From NCBI GenBank assembly GCA_000827325.1, contig KN832877.1, forward strand, positions 496,001 through 560,000: a DNA stretch of 64,000 bases, written 5' to 3'. Positions 38,012 to 49,511 of this stretch are shown here, piece by piece. Every line of letters starts with the position of its first letter. The stretch's first letter is position 1. The translations under genes and the position numbers were made by a program. The stretch comes from Oidiodendron maius Zn (Eukaryota; Ascomycota; Leotiomycetes; Myxotrichaceae). The notes beneath the pieces were generated by a model that saw only the letters and a program-made list of their open reading frames with translations, was not told where the DNA came from and searched no databases.

Positions 38012-39942
38012 GTGTGCAAACATCTTTGCCAGAACCAGACGTGAGGTTGAGTGTCGAGGTTTAGGGTACCTCCTGCCTCCTGTACTTCGACTGTCCATCC
38101 CCTTCACGTCGCACGCAGCTCAATTCCACCTACCTGGGGTCACTAGAATGCTACGAAGAAGGTACACCCGGACCTCGCTGTTGAACTTATCGATGTTATT
38201 ATCCAGGGGTATCCGCTGCTGCTTCGATTATTTATTGTAAGCGGCCAGCCCGTCGCTCGCGTTGGCCACCTCCTCTGCAGCCACCATTCCTGCTTCAAAA
38301 TGTGAACCTACTTCCTTTCCGTCTTAAATGTTCGTGACTGCTCCAGCCATCCTATTTGAACAGCATTCCTTTTCCACAAGTTCCCTCTCCAAGGATCGAT
38401 CCACGGAGATGAACATTTGATGCCGAAGGTAATTCCCAGGTTCTGCGGCATTGATATGCAATGATATCTTTACAGACTTATCTAAGTCACAGGATAGAAA
38501 AGCGGGAAAGTTAATCATCAGGAGATTTCCATGCGCATGGCACGATCGAGGTTGTCTCTTTGCCCAAGTCCTATATTAGAATCTTGCCCGTAGAGGGCGG
38601 GAAGCGGGTGACGAATCCCGACTCCCAGCACTATTGCGGCCACCAACTGAGAAGACGGGATGCTGATCTACATGCAATGGTATGGCCGGGCTCTTTTTTG
38701 GTCGCAAGATTTGCGCTACCTCTACAACACATGGCGCCACCGCAGCTAGGCCATCATAGCCCTGCTTGAATGCGATTTAATTTCTTTCAATAGCATTGGA
38801 AAGGAACAAAAAGAGGTAGAAAAAACAATGCCAGTACGAGCTACGCTAGTGGCATTCTGGCCTGCTTGGACACTTGATACGCCTTATCTACTGTGGAAGG
38901 CATAGCAGGGAAGCCTTGATCTGCTGAAATGACCAGGAGTGCGGCCAGGAACACGCTCGGCTACAGTAGACATGAAGTACGAGGTCAGATTACTGGTCCT
39001 TTTGTCAACACCAAGACTGGTATTTTGACACTGGTTGGGCCACGCTCCACTGCTTAATACACGCTATGTCTCTGGACTTGCCGTCTGATGCCATCAGTGG
39101 TCGCTAATCCTTACATTTCAGGTTTCGAATCAGAACTGCCAGAGCAGCAAGTGAGATGGGACAGAGATAGCACAGAATTTCTCTCTATATATGCATTTTA
39201 CATGCTTCCGACCTGCCCATAGCTTTGATGCTCCTCTAGACACCAAGACACATGCTATGGCCCAGTTCACCCCACGTTTCAGGTTGGCCCTATTGTGCGT
39301 GCAGGCACTGAAGCTGGAAGAAAACTTCGACACATGGGCGGATTGGCGCTCGTAAGGACCAAAGCGGTAATTCTGGCCCCGATTGGTGCGTGCGTTCGAC
39401 ATTTCACCGAGTGCTACGCACGTCGGGCAAGGGAGACCCCAGGACTGCTCGTCAACCTCGTTCGGGACAGGCGCCTCGTGGAATCCTTTTCGGCGCACCA
39501 GAATTCCTACAGAGAATCGATTGAAGTGACAACGTATCGGCAGTGCGATTTCACAGTCACTTGTGGCAAGAAATCGAGGAAGTTGGCCAAATGAAAGGCA
39601 CCTGGTTCTTGCGCACATATCCCTGGATTTGAAGGTGCATAGTGTGCAGCTTATTCGCCTCAGACATTCGTCCCATCCTTTCATTAGCTCGCCAGCTGAA
39701 TCTCGCACAGTGTAATGGAAGGCGCCACAATCCACTCCCTTGGCCCGTACGGCCCAGGGCAGATCGGATATGGCGGGGCAGCATGAAAATCTCACAGAAC
39801 CTCGCCAACAATGCCCTTGTGTTATTTGTAACTCCCTATGATGCTAAATATCTATGAAGGAGCAGGATTTGCTATCCCCAAATTACATATACCATGAAAT
39901 ATATCCCCAGCACCGAAATCATTTCTGATCGGCCCTGCTCCG
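38012..39942. other. Long intergenic region between divergent genes
   Basis: 1.9 kb shared by the promoters of the HEI10-like gene and the Zn2Cys6 regulator. A 221-codon minus-strand frame at 39130-39795 lacks an ATG at its start and resembles nothing. No gene is called. Confidence 0.45.
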
Positions 39943-42779
39943 ATGCGCCGACAATTCTTCCCGCCCTGTCAGCTGCTAGATGGGGGTCGAGGCTTTGGCG
40001 GGGAACCAGGGACATATGATGCTACTGTACAACCTCTTCCCCATAGCGTACCTCCAGTGAGTCCACTGCCGCCCCCGTCCAGCTCTGTCCATTCAAGTAC
40101 TGCCGGCAGCATCTGTCTCCAACGTCCCGCCGCATTCGTTCCTCAATATATATCCTCCTTGACCCTCCCTTCGACCGGTGCCACCTCCTCTCCGCCTCCA
40201 TCAAATCTCATTGTCTCCCGCAGTCTCGCGCAAAATCCTCCTCTGTCGACTCGACGAATTTCATGGCCGCAGGACTTCTCGCCACAGATACCCCAAGGAT
40301 TTGCTGATGACTGTTTTTCTGACGTGGACGAGATGTTCCATACATGTAAGCTTAAGAAGCATTCAAGCGTGCAGATAGAGCGTCCAAATTATATTAGCAA
40401 GCAGCGCTGATGTCGGCTTCACGTAGTCCAAGGTGCAGCACCACGGCCGATCCCTTCTGAACAGGCCCACACGGCCTCAAAACCAAATGCGGTGACCAAA
40501 AGAGTAACAACCCCTCATGCGTGTGCCGAGTGCAAACGCCGGAAGATCAGGTGCGACGGCCGTCAACCCTGTGGGCAATGCCTTGGTTGCCGGTCCCCCA
40601 AGCCGTGTTACTATGACAAGCACAGGCAAAGAGTTATTCCATCAAGGAAGTACGTTCAACACAGGGAGTCGATATGTCATTGGTTGCTCTCTAACATTAT
40701 GTCCCAGGACGCTAGACGCCCTTTCCCAATCCCTAGAAGAGTGCCGCACCATTTTGAAGCGATTGTATCCGACTCGAGATATCCAGGCACTGCTTCCTCT
40801 ATCTCGTCCGCAACTAATTTTACTGCTTGACCACCCTCATTCTTTCAGCGTCCCGTCACAGGCATCCCCAACGGGCACTAACACAACTCCCCTCTCGCAG
40901 AGCACGCACTCGCCAAACGGAACTGCGCAGAATGACGATCGTAGCTTGGCAAATCTTGAGCAATTGCCAAGCCAGGACACTGAATGGGACGAGGATCGAC
41001 GAAATCGAGAACCAATACCCGCAGAGGCCGACGATGTAAATGCTTTATCTTTATCAGTGGACCGCCAATCTTCCTATCTCAGTGCGACTTCCGTTAAAGC
41101 TGCTTTTATAGTAATGCTAAAAGTTGCGCCGGGATTACGTTCATATCTCGCAGCGATTAATAGCACAAACAATAAACCATTCAACCCTGGTAGCAGTTAT
41201 CCAACGCCTCAAACAGCGAGTTCTATTAGAGGTCTTCAAGCCATCCTGTGGTCCTCAGATGGCCAGACCTTGATAGACGCTTATTTTAATCGCGTCCAGA
41301 TATTAGTTCCTATGTTAGATGAGCCGTCTTTTAGAGCGGACTTCTTGAGCGGACGCCGGAGCGACGCGCCCTGGCTGGCATTGCTTAACATGGTGTTTGC
41401 GATGGGCAGCATAGTGGCAAGGAAGTCCGATGACCACAGTCACATAGCTTTCTATAATCGAGCTAAGGACCAACTCCCGATCGATAGTTTTGGAAGCGGA
41501 CATTTGGAGACTTTGCAAGCACTGGCTTTAATGGGGGGATATTATCTTCACTACATCAATCGACCTAATATGGCAAATGCTGTTTCAGGCGCTGCTCTCC
41601 GGATGGCCTGTGCCATGGGCCTACACCGAGAGAGTGCTACGATTGAGAATGGCGCAAACCAGCTTGCTATCGAGCAGAGGAGGAGGACATGGTGGAGCTT
41701 ATTCTGTCTTGATACATGGGCATTCACGACTACAGGGAGACCCTCAATGGGACGATGGGGACCAGCTATTACTGTTCGTCCACCTGAAGTAACTCAAGAT
41801 CAAGTATGTATCCAAAGTGTTCTCTTTATCACGATACTTACTCTCATAGAACATTATTGGTGAACATACTGGAATTCTTCCATTAATTGAAAACATCAAG
41901 TTTTGTAAGATTTCCACGCAAATCCAGGACCTCCTCGCTCAGACACCTCTTCTGTGCACCGAAGACCGGGCGAACTTGGATAGTCAGCTTGTTGCATGGC
42001 ATGACAACCTCCCTTGGATTCTCCGCTCTACTGAGCCATGCCCGGAATCAGTGTATACCGCCCGATGCGTTATGAAATGGCGCTATCAAAACCTGCGTGC
42101 TGTCCTCTACCGGCCTGTCCTCCTGAATCTCGCATACTGCGGAACCGAAGGGACCGCATCACAAGAGGATCTCGCTGCCGTTAGCACCTGTCGGGCTATA
42201 GCCAAGCAGAATATCGAAGATATTGCCAGGGAATGGACCCCGAATCAGATGCTAGGCTGGAATGGAGTCTGGCTGATGTACCAGGCATCAACCATTCCAC
42301 TTGTTAGCCTCTTTTGGGAGAGCTGGAATACTCCGCTGGTCCGGGACTGTCAGGCCCAGATTGAGACTGTGCTGGAAGCTTTTGAAGGCATGGCCGATTG
42401 GTCGTTAGCAGCGAGACGGAGCAGAGAAGTTCTGAGCAAGCTGTATGAGGCGAGTAAGAGACCGCTAACACGTCCAGTGAGTCCCAAGCCTGGCACGCCT
42501 GGCGTGAGCGGCTTAAGTGGGTTGAATGGCATGAATGGTATGGTACCTATGAACGGAAGCAGCCAGTATCAGCACATAGACGGACCAGAGATACCGCAAC
42601 TAGGAATGATGGAAGACGGGCTAGATCCCGTCAATTCGCAGGAAATCTGGGATTTCGATGGTATGCTGTGGGGCAGACTGACAGAAGGGTTGGAGATGCC
42701 ATTTGATGGAATGACCAATATGGAGTTTGAGGACGGACCAGATGTACCCTTTGACGGACCCTACATGATGCATCAATAA
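39943..42779 (+). CDS. Zn2Cys6 transcription factor of the CLR-2/ClrB/ManR type
   Basis: Four exons: 39943-40345, 40427-40649, 40708-41803, 41850-42779; 883 residues. The N-terminal ~160 residues are Pro/Ser-rich. The binuclear zinc cluster is CAECKRRKIRCDGRQPCGQC. It is followed by RQRVIPSRKTLDALSQSLEEC, then WDEDRRNREPIPAEADDVNALSLSVDRQSSYLS split across the sequence, and a fungal-specific regulator domain (NAVSGAALRMACAMGLHRES, RRRTWWSLFCLDTWAFTTTGRPS). These blocks resemble what I remember of the cellulose/mannan regulators CLR-2, ClrB and ManR. The C-terminus is acidic and Met/Gly-rich and ends DGPYMMHQ. Whether it controls plant-wall enzymes is inference; no such enzyme gene lies nearby. 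Confidence 0.8.
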
Positions 42780-43931
42780 CGAAGACTACGAGCTACGAGA
42801 TCGATGTTAGGACTACGGCGGCAATATTTGGACAGGGGACTGGAGTCAGGCTGATATGAAAACCATTTGTATTATGTACTAAGACGAATCCTAAGATGGG
42901 GGCAAACTGCTGTAGTTTAGCTTCATTATCCAGCGTCAAAGTCAGGATTATGAACTCGACCACTGTATTAAACTTTCCCTAATATCTTCTACTCTACTAT
43001 GAATCAAGAACCTCGCTTGCACGATGACGACCATAGCTTTCATCCGTACCGAAGTCGTGCACATACGGGTCTTATTACCTAGTGGAGAATTGCAATATAG
43101 ATCTGCATAATGACTAGCCATGCGTCTCGTCTGCCATCCAGGCACGGGCAGCAAACCTGCGTCCGCTCCCCTGTCGTCCATCAAAAATCGGATTATCTAC
43201 CCAGATCCGGATCAGCAACCGGAAGGGAGCGGTCAGGGCGTAGGGATGATAATCCGATCTTCCGTGGTCCGCACGTTGGGTTGTTAATATGGGCCTTCGG
43301 GCCGCCCTGAGGTTGTGGATGTGAGCGGAGCCGATGTTGCCATTGAGGCGAAAACACCGGTAGTAGGAACTGGTTGAACACCGTCACCAAATTATGAAAG
43401 GGCCAACATAAAAGAGAAATTACCATTTTCAATAAGCTAATCTTATAGCTAGGCCTTCCTATCTATATCCTGTCTTTAATACCTAGGTAAGATGCAATGC
43501 TTGCATATAAGCATTCTGCTATTAGACTCGCCCTTGTTTCTGCCAGGTGCTCTGGTACCTTCAAACTCGAGCACAGCTTATATTTATCATTTACTCACTT
43601 TGAAGACTATTTTGGCGTGCTTAGAATTAACACGGGCAGCAAATTTTACAGTGGAGAATATATAGTCAATAAAAGATGGATAAAATATTTTATGTTCGGC
43701 TTCACTTAGTCGTTTGATTGTGAGGAGTCTTGGCAGGCTCTGCTTTCCAGCACGCATTAGAATCCTGCCTAAGGATTTAATTGACATCGGCTATCTTCGG
43801 CACAGGGCTAATGCGCCGGGGGCCACAAAGCAGCTCTAACTCCTAAACAGCGGAAAGTTGTATAGTTCAACTATTTTGTTGTAGGATACAACTATTGTCC
43901 TTTCATCTTCCCCTACGACTGATGATCCCGA
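42780..43931. other. Intergenic region with short inverted repeat
   Basis: 1.15 kb. It holds an 11-bp inverted repeat (43187-43197 and 43248-43258) and the 10-bp palindrome GATCCGGATC at 43204-43213. AT-rich from about 43380 to 43700. No gene seen. Confidence 0.5.
43187..43258. repeat. 11-bp inverted repeat with 50-bp spacer
   Basis: ATCGGATTATC at 43187-43197 is the exact reverse complement of GATAATCCGAT at 43248-43258. It could be a hairpin, a paired binding site or a tiny terminal inverted repeat; no target duplication was seen. Confidence 0.6.
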
Positions 43932-44927
43932 ATGGCTTCCTCTACCATCCTGTCTCTAGTTTCGTCAATTCGAGATGCATCCCGTAAGCTCGTCCGCGAG
44001 CTCGGATTCATGAGCAGTACGCTGGCGGGGACGGATTTGCATGCCTCCGCTGTCCACGCCTTAATTGAGATCGGAAGCAATGATGGAAGTACAGCTTCGG
44101 CCCTTTGCAATACCCTTAACCTCGAAAAGTCCAGCGTTAGCCGCATGCTCCGGAAGCTTATCCAGACCGGTGAAGTCGTAGAGAAGCAAAGCCCGTCGGA
44201 TGCGAGAGAGAAAACCCTCTCCCTGACTCCCAAAGGGTTAGAAACGCTAGCCAAGATAAACATCTTTGCAGAAGAACAAGTCTTCAAGACTATTTCTACG
44301 CTTCCGAGCTCTTCTGCTATGAAAATTCTTGAGGGATTACAGATATATGCATCATCCCTGCGGACACAACGACTTGGCGAAACAGAAACAAGACAAACAA
44401 CACCCAATATCGTCGTTGTAAGCGGTTATCGCCCCGGACTCCTAGGAGACACTCTACGAATTCACATGCAATATTATGCACACTCTGTGGGATTTGGATC
44501 CTATTTTGAATCAACACTTGCCACGAGCCTAGGGGAACTAGTTGCGCGACTCGACTCGCCAAAAAACGAAGTCTGGGTCGCAACAGATGGGGATAAGATA
44601 TATGGGACGATATTTATCGACGGGCAGCATCTTGGAGATAATAAAGCTCATTTACGAGCCTTTATTGTCGATGATAGCCTTCGTGGCTGTGGAACCGGGC
44701 GAAAGCTCCTCCAGAAGGCAATGGATTTTGTGGATCGTTGGGAGTTCTCTGAGACTCAACTATGGACTTTCAAAGGACTAGATGCAGCAAGACATTTGTA
44801 TGAGAGTACTGGATTCGTGCTTGAGGACGAATTATCTGGAAAGAGATGGGGAAGGGAGATGATAGAACAGCACTGGATCCGTAAACGTAGCACTTCCAGT
44901 CCTTCGGTTCGTCCTATACAGCCTTGA
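43932..44927 (+). CDS. MarR-type regulator fused to GNAT acetyltransferase
   Basis: Intronless, 331 residues. Residues 1-150 are a MarR-like winged helix: LNLEKSSVSRMLRKLIQTGEV is the recognition helix region and SPSDAREKTLSLTPKG the wing. Residues 158-320 are a GNAT domain: the acetyl-CoA loop is RGCGTG at 251-256 within LRAFIVDDSLRG, and YESTGFVLED is the usual GNAT C-terminal motif. Such MarR-GNAT fusions are common in bacteria. The absence of introns among intron-rich neighbours and the bacterial layout suggest horizontal transfer, though this is inference. The acetyl acceptor is unknown. Confidence 0.9.
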   Translation: MASSTILSLVSSIRDASRKLVRELGFMSSTLAGTDLHASAVHALIEIGSNDGSTASALCNTLNLEKSSVSRMLRKLIQTGEVVEKQSPSDAREKTLSLTPKGLETLAKINIFAEEQVFKTISTLPSSSAMKILEGLQIYASSLRTQRLGETETRQTTPNIVVVSGYRPGLLGDTLRIHMQYYAHSVGFGSYFESTLATSLGELVARLDSPKNEVWVATDGDKIYGTIFIDGQHLGDNKAHLRAFIVDDSLRGCGTGRKLLQKAMDFVDRWEFSETQLWTFKGLDAARHLYESTGFVLEDELSGKRWGREMIEQHWIRKRSTSSPSVRPIQP

Positions 44928-45342
44928 GAATAGTATTATGAACTCGAGATTGAAAGTACTGAGCCGTAGGCTGAGTAACTAGCAGAGTAATACGAAACAA
45001 ATCTGATATATTTAGTAACGGCAATGCAGGGTGAATGTGATACCTCGGCTTTAGAGGATGGGAGATGACGAGATGTAGGAAGTGCTTGAGAAGGACAGGA
45101 TTAGTCTTGCATGAGTTGCAATGTGGCAAGAAGGGCTGGCACATGTAGATTCTGGGGTGTATTCTTTCATAATATGGTGCATATTGTTTTCAAGGAGCGC
45201 GAAGATATACTAGGCTGCCTAAATTCGCAGATGACCCAAGTCAAGGGCGAGGTAGGTTGCTGATCATACTTGAGGGAGTTGTCCCGAGCTAAAGGACTTC
45301 TGTTGGTTTGCCTCCTCGTGATTGCCAGTCTAGCATATGGGC
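44928..45342. other. Convergent intergenic region
   Basis: About 415 bp between two convergent 3' ends. No gene seen. Confidence 0.45.
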
Positions 45343-47086
45343 TCATATGCGGAGAACTTGTGTCCTACTGGTGATGCCGTCAAGGATGCAGGTGTTGTCA
45401 ATGGGAATGTACTGTTTTGTGATAATCTTGATCACTTCTTGTGACACCATACCCCCGATCATAGCAGAAATATTATGTAGCTCCCCACCATTGGCGCGGG
45501 CAACTTCTTCCGCGGCCTGGACGACGCGGGGGTCAGAGCAAGCCTCGGGGACTGTCTTGCTGATGGTGGCAATGATCTCGGATGTGCTTGCAGAAGGAAC
45601 GTGCGAAGTCGCATTCAAGGCGAGATATATGGGGAGGAGAGAAAGTGGCATCATGGTCAAAAGAGCCTGTTCATCGCTCTCAAACTCTCGGGCTTTGATA
45701 TGTTAGAAGGTAGAATTAAGGGAAGTATCAACAACATGCCTGTAATTTCTTTCAGGGTATCTGCAGACGAATCTGGGCTGTGAATGAGCTTCACAAAAGC
45801 AGCATTTTTACAAAATGTCTCGACTTCATTAACATCGATTTCTTTGCCTCGGGGATGTTGTCTAACTGTCTCAAGGACTTCGGCAACATCTTGACGGGCT
45901 TTCACCTTGTAGATATTCTGAAGTTCTACATAAACACTCGATTGTGCTTTCATGTCAGGTACGGAGCCAGGAAGCGGGAGTTCCCCGTGCTTCCCATAAA
46001 ACTTCTTGATAGCATCAGTTATTATCCAAAAACTCGAGTCGGATTCTTCCTAATTTGGCAAACTTAGCAAGCTGTACATTCACCTTAAGCTGCCCAAAAC
46101 TTACTGCAGTAGGCTGGTATTCAAAGACGTCCTTTACTGAGGAAGAGAGACTGGGCTCAGACACAGTCTTTAGCACAGCAGCAACTGCCTCATCATAATT
46201 CTCCTCCCCCCCTTCTGGGTTATCAGTTCGTGCTCCTTCGGAAACAAACTCTCTGAATGCTTTCTTGTCTCCATATGTAGATGGAAATCCTCCATGAGAC
46301 TCCTTCCATTTCTCTAGGTAGTACAAAAGCAGCACGAGATATGGTATGTGCCCATGTTCATGAGCACTGAGATTGTCAATATCCTTTGTGAGATTTCTAG
46401 TAAATTCTGACAATGCAGGCCATGGGTTGAGGAGTCTGAGATCAGTTGTAGCCGTGGAGTCGGGGTGTGTATCGATTATGGGAAAACAGCCAGGCAGATG
46501 TATTTGGAAATATGAGTAGAAGCCAGCTGAGTGGATTGAGACAAGGGGAACCTTATATTGCTGACCGTACTGCTGGATAAGAGCAAGAGTATAAGGTTCA
46601 ATCGGGAGGGAGTACATGATTAGAGTGTATTGTCGGCCATATCCTAATAATTTTTCGATATTGTCGCCCTGCGCGCAGCCATTAGCCGTGATTTCAAACA
46701 CTTCCACTCCCACTCCCACCAACCTCTTGTTTCGGAAAGTGTTCCCCCTTAACATCTGGATTCAACTCTTGCAGGAAGTTTACACAGCGTTCCGATCTGG
46801 ACTGTCCCAGGCTTTCCTCGTCCAGGAAGAAGTTGACACCCAGGTCAGCCTCCGCGACGACTGCATCGTCTGCGATAGTGAACTTCCCAATGCCGGGAAG
46901 CACAAGGTTCTTCAAGGTTTCAACCCCAACCGTACCCGACCCGGAATTGAGGAGTAGGATATGTGCGTCTTCTAGAGCTTGCTGCCCGTTTGCAGCCCAA
47001 AGCCGTAATTGACGATCGTATTTCTTCTCCTTGTCAGAGGGGCCGTGGAGGATCGGTGGAGTTGGATTGGTGACTACTTCGGTCAT
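45343..47086 (-). CDS. ULA1: NEDD8-activating enzyme E1 regulatory subunit (ULA1/APPBP1)
   Basis: Four exons: 47086-46724, 46668-46105, 46049-45740, 45692-45343; 528 residues. It starts with [39 protein letters not shown] spread over residues ~25-65, the ThiF/MoeB-type adenylation fold of E1 pseudo-enzyme subunits. [32 protein letters not shown] and [20 protein letters not shown] follow, then [17 protein letters not shown] and the C-terminal [19 protein letters not shown]. With Uba3 it activates NEDD8/Rub1 for cullin neddylation. The third intron is GC-AG (GCATGT donor at 45739). The start at 47086 is the first ATG. Confidence 0.93.
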
Positions 47087-47879
47087 CTTGTGGCTCAAGG
47101 GACCTGCATTCCTCTCAAATGACGTAGAGTTGAGCTGTCGAGTTCAGAGAGCTTTCCTGCGAACACGGATGGCGGTAGAGAAAGGGTGTGAGTTGCCTTC
47201 TGTAAGGTGGGCTCCTTATCGGTGATATTTACTGTTTATCTTAGCGTCGCCACAAAAAAGGCAGCATCAGAGAACCAAAATGTGTGGATAGCTCTCCCAT
47301 CGCTCGCCTGACATGCTGTTTTGGAGCATATAGAAAACAGCTTAAGCAAAGTGAAGGCCTTAATAATAATTATTGCCATTCCACGAACACCCCGCGGATA
47401 CGGACAATTTGCAGAAGTGTGCGAGTCACCGATGGGCGAGGATGATTGGCTGAGGCAGGTGTAGTGTCAGCACACTGCACCAGTGGTGCAACATAGTGCT
47501 GCTGTCGCATTAGCTGATTAGGATGTCTGGAGAGGAAGGGAAGCACGGGAAATATAACTACCCACGGCTCCCAAATCTTCAATTCAGCTTCTTTCGTCTC
47601 TGTTCTCATCTGCCATTATTTCTTTCTCGTATGCCCAACCAGATTCTCCGAATACTATTACGACCTACAACTATACACAGCCTTCTGAGCCGCAATCCTG
47701 CCCTGACTCGGTGCGCACTTCCCCGCACCCAAGATCAAACGAGTATTCCACGTCAAAGCAGGTATATAACACTTGTCTCCGTTCAGAGTCACCGCATCTG
47801 GCGGCCGCAGCCGATTAAGACGATTTCCTCCTTGCCGTCCATTTCGTCAAGAGTTCTCAATCGCCGATATCGTCGCCAC
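47087..47879. other. Divergent promoter region ULA1 / RKI1 with in-frame extension of RKI1
   Basis: About 790 bp. From 47523 the RKI1 frame is open without a stop and contains in-frame ATGs at 47523 and 47631, so the 3' half may be coding (see RKI1). Confidence 0.5.
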
Positions 47880-48936
47880 ATGTCTTCTAACCCTCCAGTC
47901 CCACCAGCCGCAGCTGGAATTGCCGTCCCTACAGGAGCCGCGTACAAGTCTTTGTCTCCAATTGAGGCTGCAAAACGCAGAGCGGCATACAAGGCAGTAG
48001 AGGACCACTTCGACACCAGTTACAGATACATTGGCATCGGTTCCGGGAGCACCGTCGTCTACGTGGTTGAGGCCATTGTGGCCAAAGGCCGAGATGTCAC
48101 GTCCAAGATGGCATTTATACCTACCGGAGATCAGTCCAAACAGCTTATCATCGAAGCTGGTCTTCCTCTAGGAAGCATTGACTCTCTACCTCCAGTGGAG
48201 GATGTTCCCTCTGAGATGGGAAGGGAGAATGCCTTACATGTGGCAACTGGACAGCAGGATTTAGGTCTAAAAGGAAAGCGGGAGAGCTTGGATGTCGCAT
48301 TTGACGGTGCTGATGAGATTGACGAGGATCTGAATTGCATAAAGGGTGGTGGCGCATGTCTCTTCCAGGAGAAGCTTGTAGCGACGTCGGCGAAGAAATT
48401 TATTTGTGTTGCAGGTAAGAGGCGGCGATCATCCAGGCTGGAAATCGAAATTTTAACCTGAAATAGATTCCAGAAAACTCCAGCCACGCCTCCTTACCTC
48501 GTGGAAGACAATCCCAATCGAAATTGCACCTCTAGCTGCACCGACCATCAAACGTATCCTCATAACTCTTGGCTCCCCAGATCCAAGGATCCGGCAAGGC
48601 GGTAGCGCCAAAGCAGGACCTGTTGTTACCGACAACGGCATGTGGATTATGGACGCCCCGTTTAGCCCTCTCCTAATATCCGATGACATTAAAGATGGAG
48701 TAAAGGGAGATGGGACGGACGGTATTTGGGAAGTGCATCAGCTCGGGCGAAGAATAAAGAGGATAGTTGGTGTTTTGGAAGTTGGCCTTTTCTATGGAAG
48801 AAATGGCGGCCAAGTGGCCAATGCCGGCGAGGAGGGCGGCGGACAGAAGCCTGTTGCAGCTTATTTCGGTATGGAAAATGGTGAAGTAGAGGTTAGGGTT
48901 GCAAAGGAATTCGGAGGCATAAAATCACGCCCATAA
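47880..48936 (+). CDS. RKI1: Ribose-5-phosphate isomerase A
   Basis: Two exons: 47880-48414 and 48467-48936; 334 residues from the ATG at 47880. Family motifs: [17 protein letters not shown] (phosphate-binding loop), [33 protein letters not shown] with the active-site acids, and [14 protein letters not shown]. It interconverts ribose-5-phosphate and ribulose-5-phosphate in the pentose phosphate pathway, usually in the cytosol. The frame is open upstream with ATGs at 47631 and 47523; translation from 47631 adds 83 residues that are Arg/Ser-rich and almost without acids, like a mitochondrial presequence. Insertions such as EEGGGQKP near the C-terminus are typical of filamentous fungi. Confidence 0.93.
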
Positions 48937-49511
48937 TCTGCACATTCTCATCCTGGAACAGAGGATATCTATAATGGCATATTGGATACCTCTGTATAGA
49001 TAGTCTCAAAAAACCAAATGAGATTAGAAACGACGGTACCTTGTCAGCAGATAAAGGCACCTACAATGCAGACATCCGTATGGCCGTCATGTAATCTTAC
49101 TCGTGCATTCTCGAGACGATCTTTAGCTAACATCTGACAGTCACAGCTATTTCAAAAAATAGCCGCAATGGAATACTAGGCTGATACTATACCCAGGGGC
49201 AGGTCATTTTGTTCGTCTATTTCGAGATTATAAGGGTGCCTGAAACAATTGTTATATCACCCTTGCTGAGCTGGTCCACTTATGACCTCAATTGCCAAAT
49301 TGGCCATAGATCTCAGTTGCTCATAATAGAATAAGAGATTGGAAGGCGTATCCGAATTTGTTACCAGAATTGAATTCATCTGATAAAGGTGATGTCTAAA
49401 TCGCGTTTACGATTTGCGTTATGAATTCGAACCTTGGGTAAGTTCACTGCGGGTTTCACCCCCTGACTGTTAGGGAGGTTAAAACGGCTTATTGTACAAT
49501 TTAAATATCTT
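48937..49511. other. Convergent intergenic region
   Basis: About 575 bp between two convergent 3' ends. AT-rich with no gene seen. Confidence 0.45.

Noticed and set aside
39130-39795. 221-codon minus-strand frame between the HEI10-like gene and the Zn2Cys6 gene
   Set aside because: It begins at GTG rather than ATG, has an irregular Cys/Arg-rich composition and resembles no protein family.
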